Shown: piece after piece, positions 9,553 through 19,531 of the stretch
Position numbering within the stretch: the stretch's first letter is position 1
Layout of the letters: every line of letters begins with the position of its first letter
Notes under the pieces: generated by a model
Database searches by the model: none
What the model was told of the DNA's origin: nothing
Seen by the model: the letters and a program-made list of their open reading frames with translations, nothing else
Made by a program: the position numbers and the translations under genes
Assembly (NCBI GenBank): GCA_026707585.1
Contig: JAPOWQ010000006.1
Location: 62,001 to 126,000 of the forward strand
DNA length: 64,000 nucleotides
Source of the DNA: Chloroflexota bacterium
GTDB lineage: Bacteria > Chloroflexota > UBA11872
Direction of reading: 5' to 3'

Positions 9553-11520
9553 TCAGCGAGCAGGCAGCCCGCGTTCCACGTCCGCGCGCAACGCAAGAAT
9601 CGCAGGCGCGTTAATCCAGCTCACTGGGCGTGACTGTGCCTCAACCAGCACCTGCGTTGCGTGGCGGAAGTCGCCGAGCGCCACTTCGGCTGCCGCCAGT
9701 CCGATATAGGGGTCTGCAAAGTCCGGTCCGAATGAATCATCCGCCTGGATCAGAATCGCCTGCAGAAAGTCCGCGTGCGCCGCCTCCGCCTCGCCCGCGA
9801 CTAGCAGCGCCTGTCCGCGCCACTGACGCGCCAGCCAACTGGACGCGTCAAGCCGAACCGCTTCGTTCAAATCGGCAAGGCCGGCGCCAAGGTGGGACTG
9901 CATGACCAGGACGTGACCCTCGGCGGCCCTGGGCGCCGCCCAGTACGGTTGAACCTCGCTGGCGTACCTGAAGTCCGCGAGGGCTGCCGGCACATCCCCC
10001 AGCCGGCGATGAATCAAGCCGCGGAAGAATCGAGTATCCGCATCCGGCCACTCGTGCTGGCCGGCGTATGTCAGTTGCTCAATGGCTTCGAGCCAACGTC
10101 CGAGCTGCGCCAGCGCGATTCCCTGGACCAGGTGTCTGCCCTGCGGAGAACTTGGGACATTCAGCCCCTCCTGCCGGAGCAGCGAACGACGTTGGGGCGA
10201 AACAAACGCGCTGAGCTGGTGAACAGCCTCCTGTAGCGCCTGTCCGTCGTTGGACGAGTCGAGAAGGCGTTGCCTGGCCGCGAGATCCGCCTGCGCATGC
10301 TGCGGGCAGCCCGCAACCTCGAAGAGCTCGGCGCGCAGCACATACGCCCAAATCTGACTTGGATCGAGCTCAAGCCCGCGCTTGAAGTCGGCCAGGGCCT
10401 TTTCAGGATCGCCAAGGGTCAGGCGTTGCCGGCCTCGGCTGACATATACCAGAGCACGCTCGCTATCGCTCTCGAGCACGGCCGGACGACGCAAGCGTCC
10501 CGTGAGCCGTTCGATGCTACTCCTGCGCCAATACTCCGATTGAGGGTTATTCGAACGCTGGTTGGCGTAGTACGAACGCAGCTGTTCGATCGAGCAGTCA
10601 TCGGGCAGCGGTATCGGCGCCAGCTCGCCTACGCGTCCGATGAGCGTGAAGCCAAGGAAGAGCACGAGGCCGGCCACCGCTCCGATTCGAGTGAGGCGGG
10701 CCGGAAAGGAACCGTGCCAGCGCCGGTAGTCGATCACCAGCACGATGACCGGCAACGCCGCGGCCGCCGCAAGAATGGCGATCAGCCCTGCGCCGTCGGC
10801 GAGCCGCGTAAGGGCGCCGACTGCCACAGCGGAGGTAACGATCCCCGCGGTTACGAGATCGTCAACCCGAACGTCGTGTCCGGGCAAGCGAGCCTTCGCT
10901 GCAACTATTCCTTGCAGCGGTCCCATGCGCGTCCGGTTGCGGAGAGGTTCACGGGTTGGACGGGCCTGGGTACGAGCCTGCGCGTCGCGCTCTAACTGCC
11001 CGCGGACCCGGGCCGCCTGGGCTTCCATGGCCTCGACCGATAGTCGCGATTCAGGTTGACGCGTAGCTGATGCCTCGCCTTCTCGCCGAGCCTGCCGAGC
11101 ACGTCGAGCCTCAAGCTCGGCCGCGCGCCGCTCACGGCCGTCGTCCTGTTCGTACCAGGCAGGGTCTCGCCGTGTCCCGTCGACAGGGCGCCGACCACCA
11201 TCGTCGGCAAGCTGACCTTCGCGTCGTGAGGCTTGTCGTGCAGCGCGTTGTCGGCGGACCTCGGGATGGCGCGCGAGGGCCTGCTGGACCGCATCCTGCG
11301 CTAGCTACCGGCGGACGTGCGCGGCCTGCGCATCCTCGGCGCCGGGGGAGAGCCGTGATCGAGGCCGTTGACCTGCCGACCCCGGAGGGGCCGATGCATC
11401 ATCCTGCGCGAGCAGCCCTGCCTCTGAGGCATTGCCGCTCGGATCGCCGACAGGCCAGCCCGTGACGAGCGCGATCAGCCGGTTGAATATGCGGCGAGCC
11501 AGGAACGTTATCGCGGACAT
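9553..11520 (-). pseudogene. membrane-anchored TPR protein split by one in-frame amber codon
   Basis: Downstream part 9553..11028 (TM segment, then TPR-like EKALADFKRGLELDPSQIWAYVLRAELFEVAG). ORF 11305..11520 is in the same frame, separated only by TAG at 11305-11307; the intervening sequence is open and G/C3-biased. Confidence 0.6.
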
Positions 11521-11739
11521 ACCTCAACAAGTGTCGGGTGAGAACGCCGCATGCCCATGAAAAAGCCGCCGGTGACGGCGAGGCAGAGACCTCGAGGCGC
11601 TAGCGCTGCCCGGCCACTGGACCACCTCCATTCAGGAGGGTCAGATTCATCGGCCCCGAAGTTCACTTCCGCGCGAGAATAATACTCCGCATAGCTCGGC
11701 TTTGACACGCCCCTGCCAGACCGGATGGCAGGAATGCCG

Positions 11740-12306
11740 CTAGGCCGTCAGTTGCTCTGCTAGCCGCGCGAGCGCGTTACGCCAGAGGGTGCGCTTTGCC
11801 TCGACCTCGTCACGGTCGGCGAGCTTGGAGTGCTGGACCTGGACGGTGCTCTTGGCGGGGCCCTTGTTCCAGAAGCTGACGTCGACATTGGTCTGGTTGT
11901 CGCTCCAGGTGATGCGCATGGATTTGGGGCGGGTGGCGCGGCGGATGGTGATGAGCTCGTCGCCCAGCCAGCGCTGCCGTGACACCTCGTTCTCCCAGGC
12001 AGTGAAGACCGCGTCTACGGGCACGGGCACGGTCTTGCTAACGCCGACCTGGTAGCCGCGCGAGGTCTGGTGGAGTTCCCGGCGACCACGGGCTTGCTCG
12101 TAGGCCACGGTGACCGTCTGGCTCCACCAGCCAGACAGCCCGTGCCGTTCCTGTAGGCGAAGCGCAATCTCGCGATGCGCCAGAGCGGCGGCCCCTTCCG
12201 CGTCCAAGAGCGTGAACCACTCATCCCAGACACGGCCTGTCTTGGCGTGGACGGCGTCGTCGCTGATCGCTGGTCGTGTCACGTGCTGTCCTCCGGCCTG
12301 TGCCAT
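11740..12306 (-). CDS. DUF4287-like N-terminus plus SRPBCC (AHSA1-like) domain protein
   Basis: HAKTGRVWDEWFTLLD...ALAHREIALRLQERHGLSGWWSQTVTVAYEQARGRRE, then SKTVPVPVDAVFTAW; ATG at 12306. Confidence 0.75.
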   Translation of the reverse strand: MAQAGGQHVTRPAISDDAVHAKTGRVWDEWFTLLDAEGAAALAHREIALRLQERHGLSGWWSQTVTVAYEQARGRRELHQTSRGYQVGVSKTVPVPVDAVFTAWENEVSRQRWLGDELITIRRATRPKSMRITWSDNQTNVDVSFWNKGPAKSTVQVQHSKLADRDEVEAKRTLWRNALARLAEQLTA

Positions 12307-12375
12307 CGTCGTCGCGATCACCTTCTGTAAACCGAGATTCACTGGACGCAACTGCCAGCACTCGGTACGGTACTA

Positions 12376-13218
12376 GTGAATATGCTGGAGATGAAATCTT
12401 ACGTGAGCCGCGTATTCGGCGCTCTGGCAGCATCCAGACGGCGGACGCTGGCTGGTACTGTGCTGATGGGCTGTGTGGCGCTCGCTGCAGTAGCGTCGTG
12501 CGGCGAGGCGGAGCCCGAGCCCACACCGACGCCCGTGGTGACTTCCCCGCCCGCGGTTACAGCTCCGGCCATGTCGCCGAGCCCGGCACCCGTTCCCACG
12601 GCCACCCCCGTCCCGACGCCCACGGCGACGCCGGCGCCCGCGCCGACGGCTCAACCCGCACCGCGTCCCGTGACTCCAGCCCCGGCGCCGCCATCGCCTT
12701 CACCCACGTCCGCGCCTGCGGAGACGCCTGTGGCCGCGCCCGAAGCTCCGGCAGTCACGATTGTTGGTGTGGTCTTGCCTGAGGTGGGCCTGAATGTGCG
12801 CGACGCGCCGAGTGTTGATGATGGTGCGGTCCAGTATGTCGCCCTCAGGGATGAAGAGCTGGAGCTCACGGGCGAGACCACTGAAATCGACGGAATCGTG
12901 TGGCACCAACTGGCCGACGGCAATTGGGTGCAGGGGCAGTACTTGGATATCAGCGAACGAGTTCCGGAGGCCATGCCGGAAGCCACGCCCGAGGCGACGC
13001 CAGAAGGGACTACTCCGACCATCGGCGTCGTTCTGCCCGAGATCGGCCTGAACGTGCGCGACGCGCCGAGCGTTGCCGACGGCGCCGTTCAATACGTCGC
13101 CCTGCAAGGCGAAGAGTTGATCCTGTCGGGCCAGACGGTCGAGGCCGAAGGCGCGACCTGGTATGAGCTTGAGGATGGCAACTGGGTCCAGGGGCAATAC
13201 CTGGAGATGAGGCCTTAG
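12376..13218 (+). CDS. lipoprotein with Pro/Thr-rich linker and two tandem SH3b-like domains
   Basis: Signal peptide with lipobox-like VASC; PTPT linker; duplicated VGVVLPEVGLNVRDAPS...NWVQGQYL module. Confidence 0.75.
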   Translation: MNMLEMKSYVSRVFGALAASRRRTLAGTVLMGCVALAAVASCGEAEPEPTPTPVVTSPPAVTAPAMSPSPAPVPTATPVPTPTATPAPAPTAQPAPRPVTPAPAPPSPSPTSAPAETPVAAPEAPAVTIVGVVLPEVGLNVRDAPSVDDGAVQYVALRDEELELTGETTEIDGIVWHQLADGNWVQGQYLDISERVPEAMPEATPEATPEGTTPTIGVVLPEIGLNVRDAPSVADGAVQYVALQGEELILSGQTVEAEGATWYELEDGNWVQGQYLEMRP

Positions 13219-13252
13219 CCGCAGGCAGGGCATCAGCGGGACGACGAGTCAA

Positions 13253-13507
13253 CTGAGCGAACTCGCCCGGCTCCGGAACATTGGGGCGAAGACCGCGTCC
13301 TGGCTGGCGGACGTCGGGATAACGACGGTCGAGGATCTGGACGCGCTTGGTTCAGTTGGAGCCTATTGACGCCTCAAGACCACGCACTCGCGCCAGGTAA
13401 CCATCGTGGCGCTCTATGCGCTGGAGGCGGCATTGCTGGACGTCGCCTGGTCCGAACTACCGCTGGATGTGCGAGATCGCCTTCGGCACGGGGCTGCCGG
13501 CGCATAA
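13253..13507 (+). pseudogene. TfoX C-terminal-domain remnant with in-frame TGA
   Basis: LSELARLRNIGAKTASWLADVGITTVEDLDALGSVGAY*RLKTTHSRQVTIVALYALEAALLDVAWSELPLDVRDRLRHGAAGA*; TGA at 13367-13369; no obvious start codon. Confidence 0.65.
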
Positions 13508-13549
13508 CGCAAGCGCCCGGCAACCTGGCCTTCCCCAGGCTGCGCGAAA

Positions 13550-13681
13550 CTAGCTGGCCGACGCGTCCTCCTGATGCAGACCCATCAGCACGCCCTGCGG
13601 ATCGGTTACGTAGGCTTGGTAGAACGATGCCAGCGCTGCCGGATCCGGTGCGATGATCTCGAAGTGGATGGGGCGTGGCAT
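13550..13681 (-). pseudogene. internally deleted VOC (glyoxalase-fold) gene, 43 aa
   Basis: MPRPIHFEIIAPDPAALASFYQAYVTDPQGVLMGLHQEDASAS*: canonical VOC N-terminus joined directly to a VOC C-terminus; shorter than the ORF-track cutoff. Confidence 0.65.
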
Positions 13682-13774
13682 CGAGCTCTCCAAGGGTCGC
13701 TGAGGCCAACGCCAGGACACTTGGAGCCCCTTCTCGAAGCCGAAGGCCCGTACACTGGCTTCGTCGGCTCCGGG

Positions 13775-13993
13775 ATGACGCCTGTGATAGTGCTATTGGG
13801 CGAACTGGCGCGGCGGTTGCTGACCAGCGTGATCACCCGCTATGTCTTCCTGTTCATCTCGGCCGTGCTGATCCCGTTTAGCCTGCGGCACCCGATCATG
13901 ACCGTGGGGGTGGTGCTGATCCTAGCGTTGGTGGGATACCTCCTGTTCACGGCGAGCCGCCAGGCGCGCGACCAGGACCGCCAGGACTGGTGA
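13775..13993 (+). CDS. small membrane protein (72 aa)
   Basis: MTPVIVLLGELARRLLTSVITRYVFLFISAVLIPFSLRHPIMTVGVVLILALVGYLLFTASRQARD; two hydrophobic segments. Confidence 0.5.
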   Translation: MTPVIVLLGELARRLLTSVITRYVFLFISAVLIPFSLRHPIMTVGVVLILALVGYLLFTASRQARDQDRQDW

Positions 13994-14000
13994 CCTCGGC

Positions 14001-14426
14001 CTAGAGCACGCCCTTGGTCAGAATCAGGTTGCCGTACAGGCGGCGTTCGCCGGTGGCCACGATGGCGAAGGCGTGGCGGGCGCGCTCGTAGAAGGCGAAG
14101 CGTTCGACGCGCTCGAAGGCGACCGGCCCGCCCTGCGCCGTCTCGGCAATGACGCGAAACTCGGCCCAGATCTCGGGCTCGGCGTCGGGATCGCCGACCA
14201 CGGCCATCACGGCCGCCGGCTCGTCCACGTACTCATCGAGCGGCAGCAACGAGAGAATGGCCTCGGCGGCGCGGGTCGCGCGCACGTCGTCCAGTCGCAC
14301 CAGGCGCCGGGCGTTAGCTTCCGCCGGGAAGTTGGCATCCACGATGACCAGTTCGTCTCCGTGGCCCATGGCCGCGAGGATCCGCAGCAAGTCTGGGCCA
14401 AGCAGCGGATCGATCCCTTTCAACAT
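14001..14426 (-). CDS. RbsD/FucU family mutarotase
   Basis: MLKGIDPLLGPDLLRILAAMGHGDELVIVDANFPAEAN is diagnostic of the family; FucU-like by eye. Confidence 0.88.
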   Translation of the reverse strand: MLKGIDPLLGPDLLRILAAMGHGDELVIVDANFPAEANARRLVRLDDVRATRAAEAILSLLPLDEYVDEPAAVMAVVGDPDAEPEIWAEFRVIAETAQGGPVAFERVERFAFYERARHAFAIVATGERRLYGNLILTKGVL

Positions 14427-14553
14427 GGCGGTGTTCCGATGGGTTCGCGTGGCGGCATGGTGTCACACCGGCGCCGGGCGAGGGTGCGTCCTTTTACCGA
14501 CGAGGGCTCAGGCGGGGGCTACGCTAGGCCGCCGTGTACAGAATGAGGAGACC

Positions 14554-15342
14554 GTGAGGCAGGCAGCCAACTATGCGGAGATCGTGGCGCGCGTGGAGGC
14601 CGCCGCTGCCGCATCGGGGCTAACGCTTACGCGCTACCCGATTGACGGACTGGACCTGGACTTGCTCCGGGTCGACATTGCGGCATCGGAATCTGAGGTG
14701 GCACGGCTGGCGGTGTTTGCCGGGACTCACGGCGATGAGCCGGCGCCGGTTGTCATGGTCCTGGAGTTCCTGGAGCAGCGGTTGTGGACACGGAGCCCGT
14801 CGGTTGCCTTCAGCATCTTCCCTTGTCTAAACCCGACGGGCTATGACCTGGGGACGCGGGAAAACAAGAACGGGATTGACTTGAACCGGCAGTTCGCGCG
14901 GGACGAGGTGCCTGAGGTCCGCACGCTGCGCGCCGCTGTGGCGGACGACAGCTTCGACACCTTCGTCGACGCGCACGAGGATCCGGAGGAAGTCGGGTTT
15001 TACACCTATGCGTTCTTCAGCGACAGCTCCTGGCCGCGCCTGATCGTGGAGGCCGTGGCGGAGCAGGGGCCTATCATTTCCACACCCGAGGCTGACGAGC
15101 ATCCTGTTGAGGACGGCGTGGTTGGGCAGGGGGATGAAGAGACCCGGGACGAACGCTTTCGCGAATACATGGCGGACGGGGAGTGGCCGCTGCCGTTCTA
15201 TCTCTATGATCTCGGGATTCGCGACTTCATGACGACCGAGACGCCGGGGATGATTGAGCTCGCGACCCGCGTGGCCATGCAACATGCTGCGCGCGATCGC
15301 CTGGTTGATCTGCTGACAGCCTCAAGGAGCGTCGACGCATGA
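14554..15342 (+). CDS. M14-family metallocarboxypeptidase / succinylglutamate desuccinylase-like
   Basis: GTHGDEPAP zinc motif, NPTGYDLGTRENKNGIDLNRQF; GTG at 14554 preferred over the long upstream extension. Confidence 0.8.
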   Translation: MRQAANYAEIVARVEAAAAASGLTLTRYPIDGLDLDLLRVDIAASESEVARLAVFAGTHGDEPAPVVMVLEFLEQRLWTRSPSVAFSIFPCLNPTGYDLGTRENKNGIDLNRQFARDEVPEVRTLRAAVADDSFDTFVDAHEDPEEVGFYTYAFFSDSSWPRLIVEAVAEQGPIISTPEADEHPVEDGVVGQGDEETRDERFREYMADGEWPLPFYLYDLGIRDFMTTETPGMIELATRVAMQHAARDRLVDLLTASRSVDA

Positions 15343-16229
15343 CGAACGCCACACTTCCGGTAATCGACGCCCACGCCCACGTTGGCGTGCAGCAACTTCA
15401 GGACCACATGCCGGGCTACTGGCCGGAGGGCAAGAACGGCCAGTCCGAGGCCGACATGCTGGCCTGCATGGACGGCACGGGGGTGGACTACGCCGTGCTG
15501 CACACCTGCAACATCTGGGGCATGAAGTACGCGGCGCGAATGGTTCGCGAGCATGGCGACCGATTAATTGCGGTCATTAAGGTCGAGGGCGGGGAGGCGC
15601 ACCTGCCGCCACAGTTGGCAACCATTCAGCGTCACGTGGAAGACGAAGGCTTCAAGGGGCTGTACTACGACCCCTGGCCGCCGTCAGACGACGCGTTCGC
15701 GAACTTTCATGCGCCGAGGTTCTGGCCGGTGTGGGAACTCGTTGATCAGATGAAGCTGCCGGTGTGCACGGTCTCCTATGGCACGGATTCGCCGGACCAC
15801 TTTCAGGCCCTGATCAAGCTGCTGGATGCGTGGCCGGATTTGACGATTACGGTCGTGCACGGTCTGTATGTCGGAATGAAAGCGCCGGAAGGACTGATCG
15901 ACGCGGACGGCCGGGTGACGTTTGACCAAGGCATCGTTGACCTGGTGAAGAACTACGACGTCAACCTCGAAATCCTGGCCGGGTATCCGGGAGCGTGGTG
16001 GGGTCCGGACGACGTGGTGCTGCGCGCGCTCTACGACACGTTTGGGCCGCGCAAGCTGATCTGGGGGTCCGAATTCACGAAGGCGAACGCGCTGACCCAG
16101 GAGCAGGCGCGGTCACCGGAGTACTACGCCCACCAGGTCAACTACCTGCGAGACCACTGCCCGTACATCCCGCCGGAGGACCGGGCCTGGATTATGGGTG
16201 GGAATACGGCGCGGATTTACGGCATCTAG
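15339..16229 (+). CDS. amidohydrolase family (metal-dependent TIM barrel)
   Basis: VIDAHAHVG N-terminus, VVHGLY, IWGSEFTKAN, GGNTARIYGI; ATGA overlap with the upstream gene. Confidence 0.85.
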   Translation: MTNATLPVIDAHAHVGVQQLQDHMPGYWPEGKNGQSEADMLACMDGTGVDYAVLHTCNIWGMKYAARMVREHGDRLIAVIKVEGGEAHLPPQLATIQRHVEDEGFKGLYYDPWPPSDDAFANFHAPRFWPVWELVDQMKLPVCTVSYGTDSPDHFQALIKLLDAWPDLTITVVHGLYVGMKAPEGLIDADGRVTFDQGIVDLVKNYDVNLEILAGYPGAWWGPDDVVLRALYDTFGPRKLIWGSEFTKANALTQEQARSPEYYAHQVNYLRDHCPYIPPEDRAWIMGGNTARIYGI

Positions 16230-16332
16230 GAGCTCGAGAGCGGCTGCTCCCACCGACTCGAATGCTGGGAGCTCACGCCTTTGGAGGAAGCCTTACCGTC
16301 GTCACTCGCGGAGTGAGGCATAGAATTGCCGG

Positions 16333-16776
16333 ATGGCGTGGCGCAATGGTGGGCACATGCAATCGTCAACGGTACGACGCGTCTTACGGCTTCTTGTTCT
16401 TCCGCTCTGGCTCCCGCTGGCAATCCTGGTGGTGTCGGTTCTTCGATTCGGCGGTTTGCCAGCCGATTCGGGAAGCGGCGGAGCGCTGTTTATCGGCGCA
16501 ATGGTTGGGTCGATGGTGCTCTTTACCTGGATCGCAGCGATACCACTGACGGTGGCCCTAACGCTGTTGTATCGGCGCGCGCGCATCGTCGCCTACGTAT
16601 GTGGTGCGGTGCTTGCGCCTATCGCGGTGTTCGGGGCGCTGATTGGCGGCCTGTTCGGGCCCATTGGCATCGTGGCGTACCCGCTGGTGTTCTCCGCGCC
16701 GGCCTGGATCGCCCTGGGCATTACCGCCCTGATTCAGCGGGGCCGTACGAACACGAGGCCGGCGGAGAGCGCGTAA
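16333..16776 (+). CDS. hypothetical multi-pass membrane protein
   Basis: About four hydrophobic helices in 147 aa. Confidence 0.55.
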   Translation: MAWRNGGHMQSSTVRRVLRLLVLPLWLPLAILVVSVLRFGGLPADSGSGGALFIGAMVGSMVLFTWIAAIPLTVALTLLYRRARIVAYVCGAVLAPIAVFGALIGGLFGPIGIVAYPLVFSAPAWIALGITALIQRGRTNTRPAESA

Positions 16777-16822
16777 CCAAGCCCATTCGGGAACGGGCCG
16801 ATCGCGGTCCGAGCCGACAAAC

Positions 16823-18226
16823 TCAGACCGGGAAGCCTGGTCGCTGCTTGTGGTGGCGTGTGACTTGCTGGAAGGCGTGGCCGATTTGGAGGACGGTGGC
16901 GTCGTCGTGCATGCGGCCCACGATTTGGAGGCCGACGGGCAGGCCGTCGGCGAAGCCCATGGGGACGACCAGCGCCGGGTGGTGTGACGCGTTGAACAGC
17001 GAGGCGTGGTAGGTGTCATTGGCGCGGGCGTCGAAGCGCTTGATGGGTTCGGCCGGGTACGGATAGGCGGGACTCAGCAGAAAGTCGCGGGACTCCAGGG
17101 CGTCCGAGACCGCGGCCTCAATGGCCGTCCGCGCCTCCAGTCCCCGAAGGTAGTCGAAGGCCGTGGCGTCGGCGCCGACGTTCAGGCGTTCATGAATGGA
17201 CGGGTCTATCGAACTGAAGTCGCCGTCGAACATCTCGTGGATGCTGAGGTAACCCTCGGAGCGGGAGACGACCTGGGCGGCTCTCGGGTCAAGGGGTGCC
17301 GCCATCGTCCACGAGTCGATCTCGACTTCGAGTGCGCAAATCGCAGCAACGGCCTGGCCGAAGAGCTCGCGAGTCTGCGGCAGTGCGTCGTCCACGAAGT
17401 CCTGGATAACGCCGGCGCGATAGCCGCCGATCGGATCATCGAGGGCGGCGGCGAAGGATCCGACGGGTTGCGTGACTGCGTCGGGATCGTTGGGGTCCGG
17501 TCCGGCCATAGCTTCCAACATGAGGGCGCAGTCGGCGGCAGAGCGGGTCATGGGCCCGATGTGGTCGAAGTTCCGGACCAGCGGGCGCGCGCCCGAGCGG
17601 CCGACCAAGCCATGGGTGGGCTTGAGTCCGGTGATGCCGGTCATGTGCGAGGGGATGCGCACCGAGCCGCCGGTGTCGGTTCCCAGGGCGCCAAGGGCCA
17701 TGCCCGTGGCGACCGCCGCGCCGGAACCGCCGGAGGAGCCGCCGGGGTGCCGGGTCAGGTCCCAGGGGTTGCGGGTGGGTCCGAAGTGGGGATTGTCGGT
17801 GGTGATGCCGCGGGCCAGTTCGTGGGTGTTGGTCTTTCCCAGGATGACGGCGCCGGCCTGCCGTAACTGCTGGACGACGTGCGCATCAGCGTCTGGGCGA
17901 TGGTCGCGGTACCTGATGGAACCGTAGGTCGTCACCACGCCGGCGGTGTCGATAACGTCCTTGATGGCGATGGGGATGCCATCCATTGGGCCGCGACGCT
18001 CGCCGGCCTGGGACCTGGCGTCAGCGGCCCGCGCGTCGGCTCGAGCGGAGTCCGACATGACGCAATTGTAGGCGTTGAGGGTTGGGTTTAGGCGTTCGAT
18101 GCGGGCCAGGACGGCCTCGGTCAGGTCCAGTGACGACAGTTCACCGCTGGCGAGCGCCACGGCGGCCTGACCGATCTCCAGATAACCCAACTCCTGCACG
18201 TCGGCCATACGGTTGAAGGTCTCCAC
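16823..18226 (-). CDS. amidase (amidase-signature family)
   Basis: GIPIAIKDVIDTAG, GGSSGGSGAAVATGMALGALGTDTGGSVRIPS. Confidence 0.92.
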   Translation of the reverse strand: METFNRMADVQELGYLEIGQAAVALASGELSSLDLTEAVLARIERLNPTLNAYNCVMSDSARADARAADARSQAGERRGPMDGIPIAIKDVIDTAGVVTTYGSIRYRDHRPDADAHVVQQLRQAGAVILGKTNTHELARGITTDNPHFGPTRNPWDLTRHPGGSSGGSGAAVATGMALGALGTDTGGSVRIPSHMTGITGLKPTHGLVGRSGARPLVRNFDHIGPMTRSAADCALMLEAMAGPDPNDPDAVTQPVGSFAAALDDPIGGYRAGVIQDFVDDALPQTRELFGQAVAAICALEVEIDSWTMAAPLDPRAAQVVSRSEGYLSIHEMFDGDFSSIDPSIHERLNVGADATAFDYLRGLEARTAIEAAVSDALESRDFLLSPAYPYPAEPIKRFDARANDTYHASLFNASHHPALVVPMGFADGLPVGLQIVGRMHDDATVLQIGHAFQQVTRHHKQRPGFPV

Positions 18227-18295
18227 ATCCAGTGAACCGTCGCCTACGGTATCAGCCAGCTGCCGTCCTTTTGCGAGTAGCGGACGAGTGCCAGA

Positions 18296-19126
18296 ATGAG
18301 CCCCCAGAAGCCTGCGGATCCGAAGCCTATGTCAAATCCACACGCTGACGAACTGCTCGAGCGCGGCGTCACGCTGATTGAAGGCGTGATTCCGGCGGGC
18401 GATGTGCCTGGAATCCGTGACCGGGTTCGCGACGACATCATGGCCAACAGCGACATCAACATCCCGGCGCTGGGCAAGACCTCCAATCTCTTGCGGATCA
18501 ATCAGGACCTGGCGCCGTACCTTGCCGAGCCGCGGCTGACGGCGGTGCTGGACGCCACGCTGGGCCCTGGCTTTCGACTGTCGTTCTTCACGGGATTCGT
18601 GACCGGGCCTGGGCGCACGCGCGACGTGTGGCACGCCGACTGGCCGTATAACCAGGAGCACAATACGCGCATCCCGGCACCGTATCCGGACATTCCGCTG
18701 CACTTCACGACATTCTGGATGCTGACGGATTTCAAGGTTGAGAACGGGGCCACGATCATCGTGCCGGGCAGCCACAAGCTGCACGACCACCCGCGCGACG
18801 GCGGACCCTACGGCGACGCAATGACGCCGCGCGGCGACGAGGAACGGCTGCTCGGTTCAGCCGGGTCGGTGGGCATCGTGGACAGCCGCGTCTGGCACGC
18901 CGTGTCGCCGAACCTGACGGATGAGGACCGGGTGGCCGTGGTGATCCGCTACGCCGCGTGGTGGCTCAACCTGAATCCGACACGAACGAGCTCACAGGAA
19001 TACGACCCGGCGTACCACAAGTCGCGGATCGACGACCTTCCCGAGGACGTATACCTGGATCTGCCGGCCGAGGTGCAGCCGCAGGTTCGGCACCTGCTGC
19101 CACCGGGGGCGGCGGCGCTGGCGTAA
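18296..19126 (+). CDS. phytanoyl-CoA dioxygenase family protein
   Basis: WHADWPYNQEHN (HxD), NGATIIVPGSHK, VWHAVSPN; start may be 18329. Confidence 0.87.
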   Translation: MSPQKPADPKPMSNPHADELLERGVTLIEGVIPAGDVPGIRDRVRDDIMANSDINIPALGKTSNLLRINQDLAPYLAEPRLTAVLDATLGPGFRLSFFTGFVTGPGRTRDVWHADWPYNQEHNTRIPAPYPDIPLHFTTFWMLTDFKVENGATIIVPGSHKLHDHPRDGGPYGDAMTPRGDEERLLGSAGSVGIVDSRVWHAVSPNLTDEDRVAVVIRYAAWWLNLNPTRTSSQEYDPAYHKSRIDDLPEDVYLDLPAEVQPQVRHLLPPGAAALA

Positions 19127-19153
19127 GACGCTCAATGCCGCCGGGGCGCCTGG

Positions 19154-19531
19154 CTACCCGACGGTGCCGTCGTCGCGCCGGTGCAGCATAACGGGGTTAC
19201 CGTCCAGGTCGGTGACGATTGCAATCGTGCAGGTGCCGCTTTCGAAGGGCTCCATGGCGACGCTGCCGCCGGCTTCCTGAACTCGCTCGGCCATGGCGGC
19301 GACGTCCTCACAGGCAAATGCGGTAGACGGGCGCATACCGGCGTCGGGCGCCGCGATTTCGGCGTTGTCCTCCATATGCAGCGCAACGGTCGTATTGCCG
19401 GCCTGCAGTTCACCCCACATGCCGCCCACGCTGAAGAGGGGCGTTAGGCCCAACACATCGCGGTAAAAGGCGGTGGCCTTTTCTAGGTCGGAAACGGGGA
19501 AGTAGACGTAGTCGACACCAAGAACTTTCAT
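19154..19531 (-). CDS. VOC family protein
   Basis: MKVLGVDYVYFPVSDLEKATAFYRDVLGLTP; ATG at 19531. Confidence 0.85.
   Translation of the reverse strand: MKVLGVDYVYFPVSDLEKATAFYRDVLGLTPLFSVGGMWGELQAGNTTVALHMEDNAEIAAPDAGMRPSTAFACEDVAAMAERVQEAGGSVAMEPFESGTCTIAIVTDLDGNPVMLHRRDDGTVG

Noticed and set aside
11508-11708. 66-aa minus ORF upstream of the TPR gene
   Set aside because: No recognisable family or initiation context; left unannotated.
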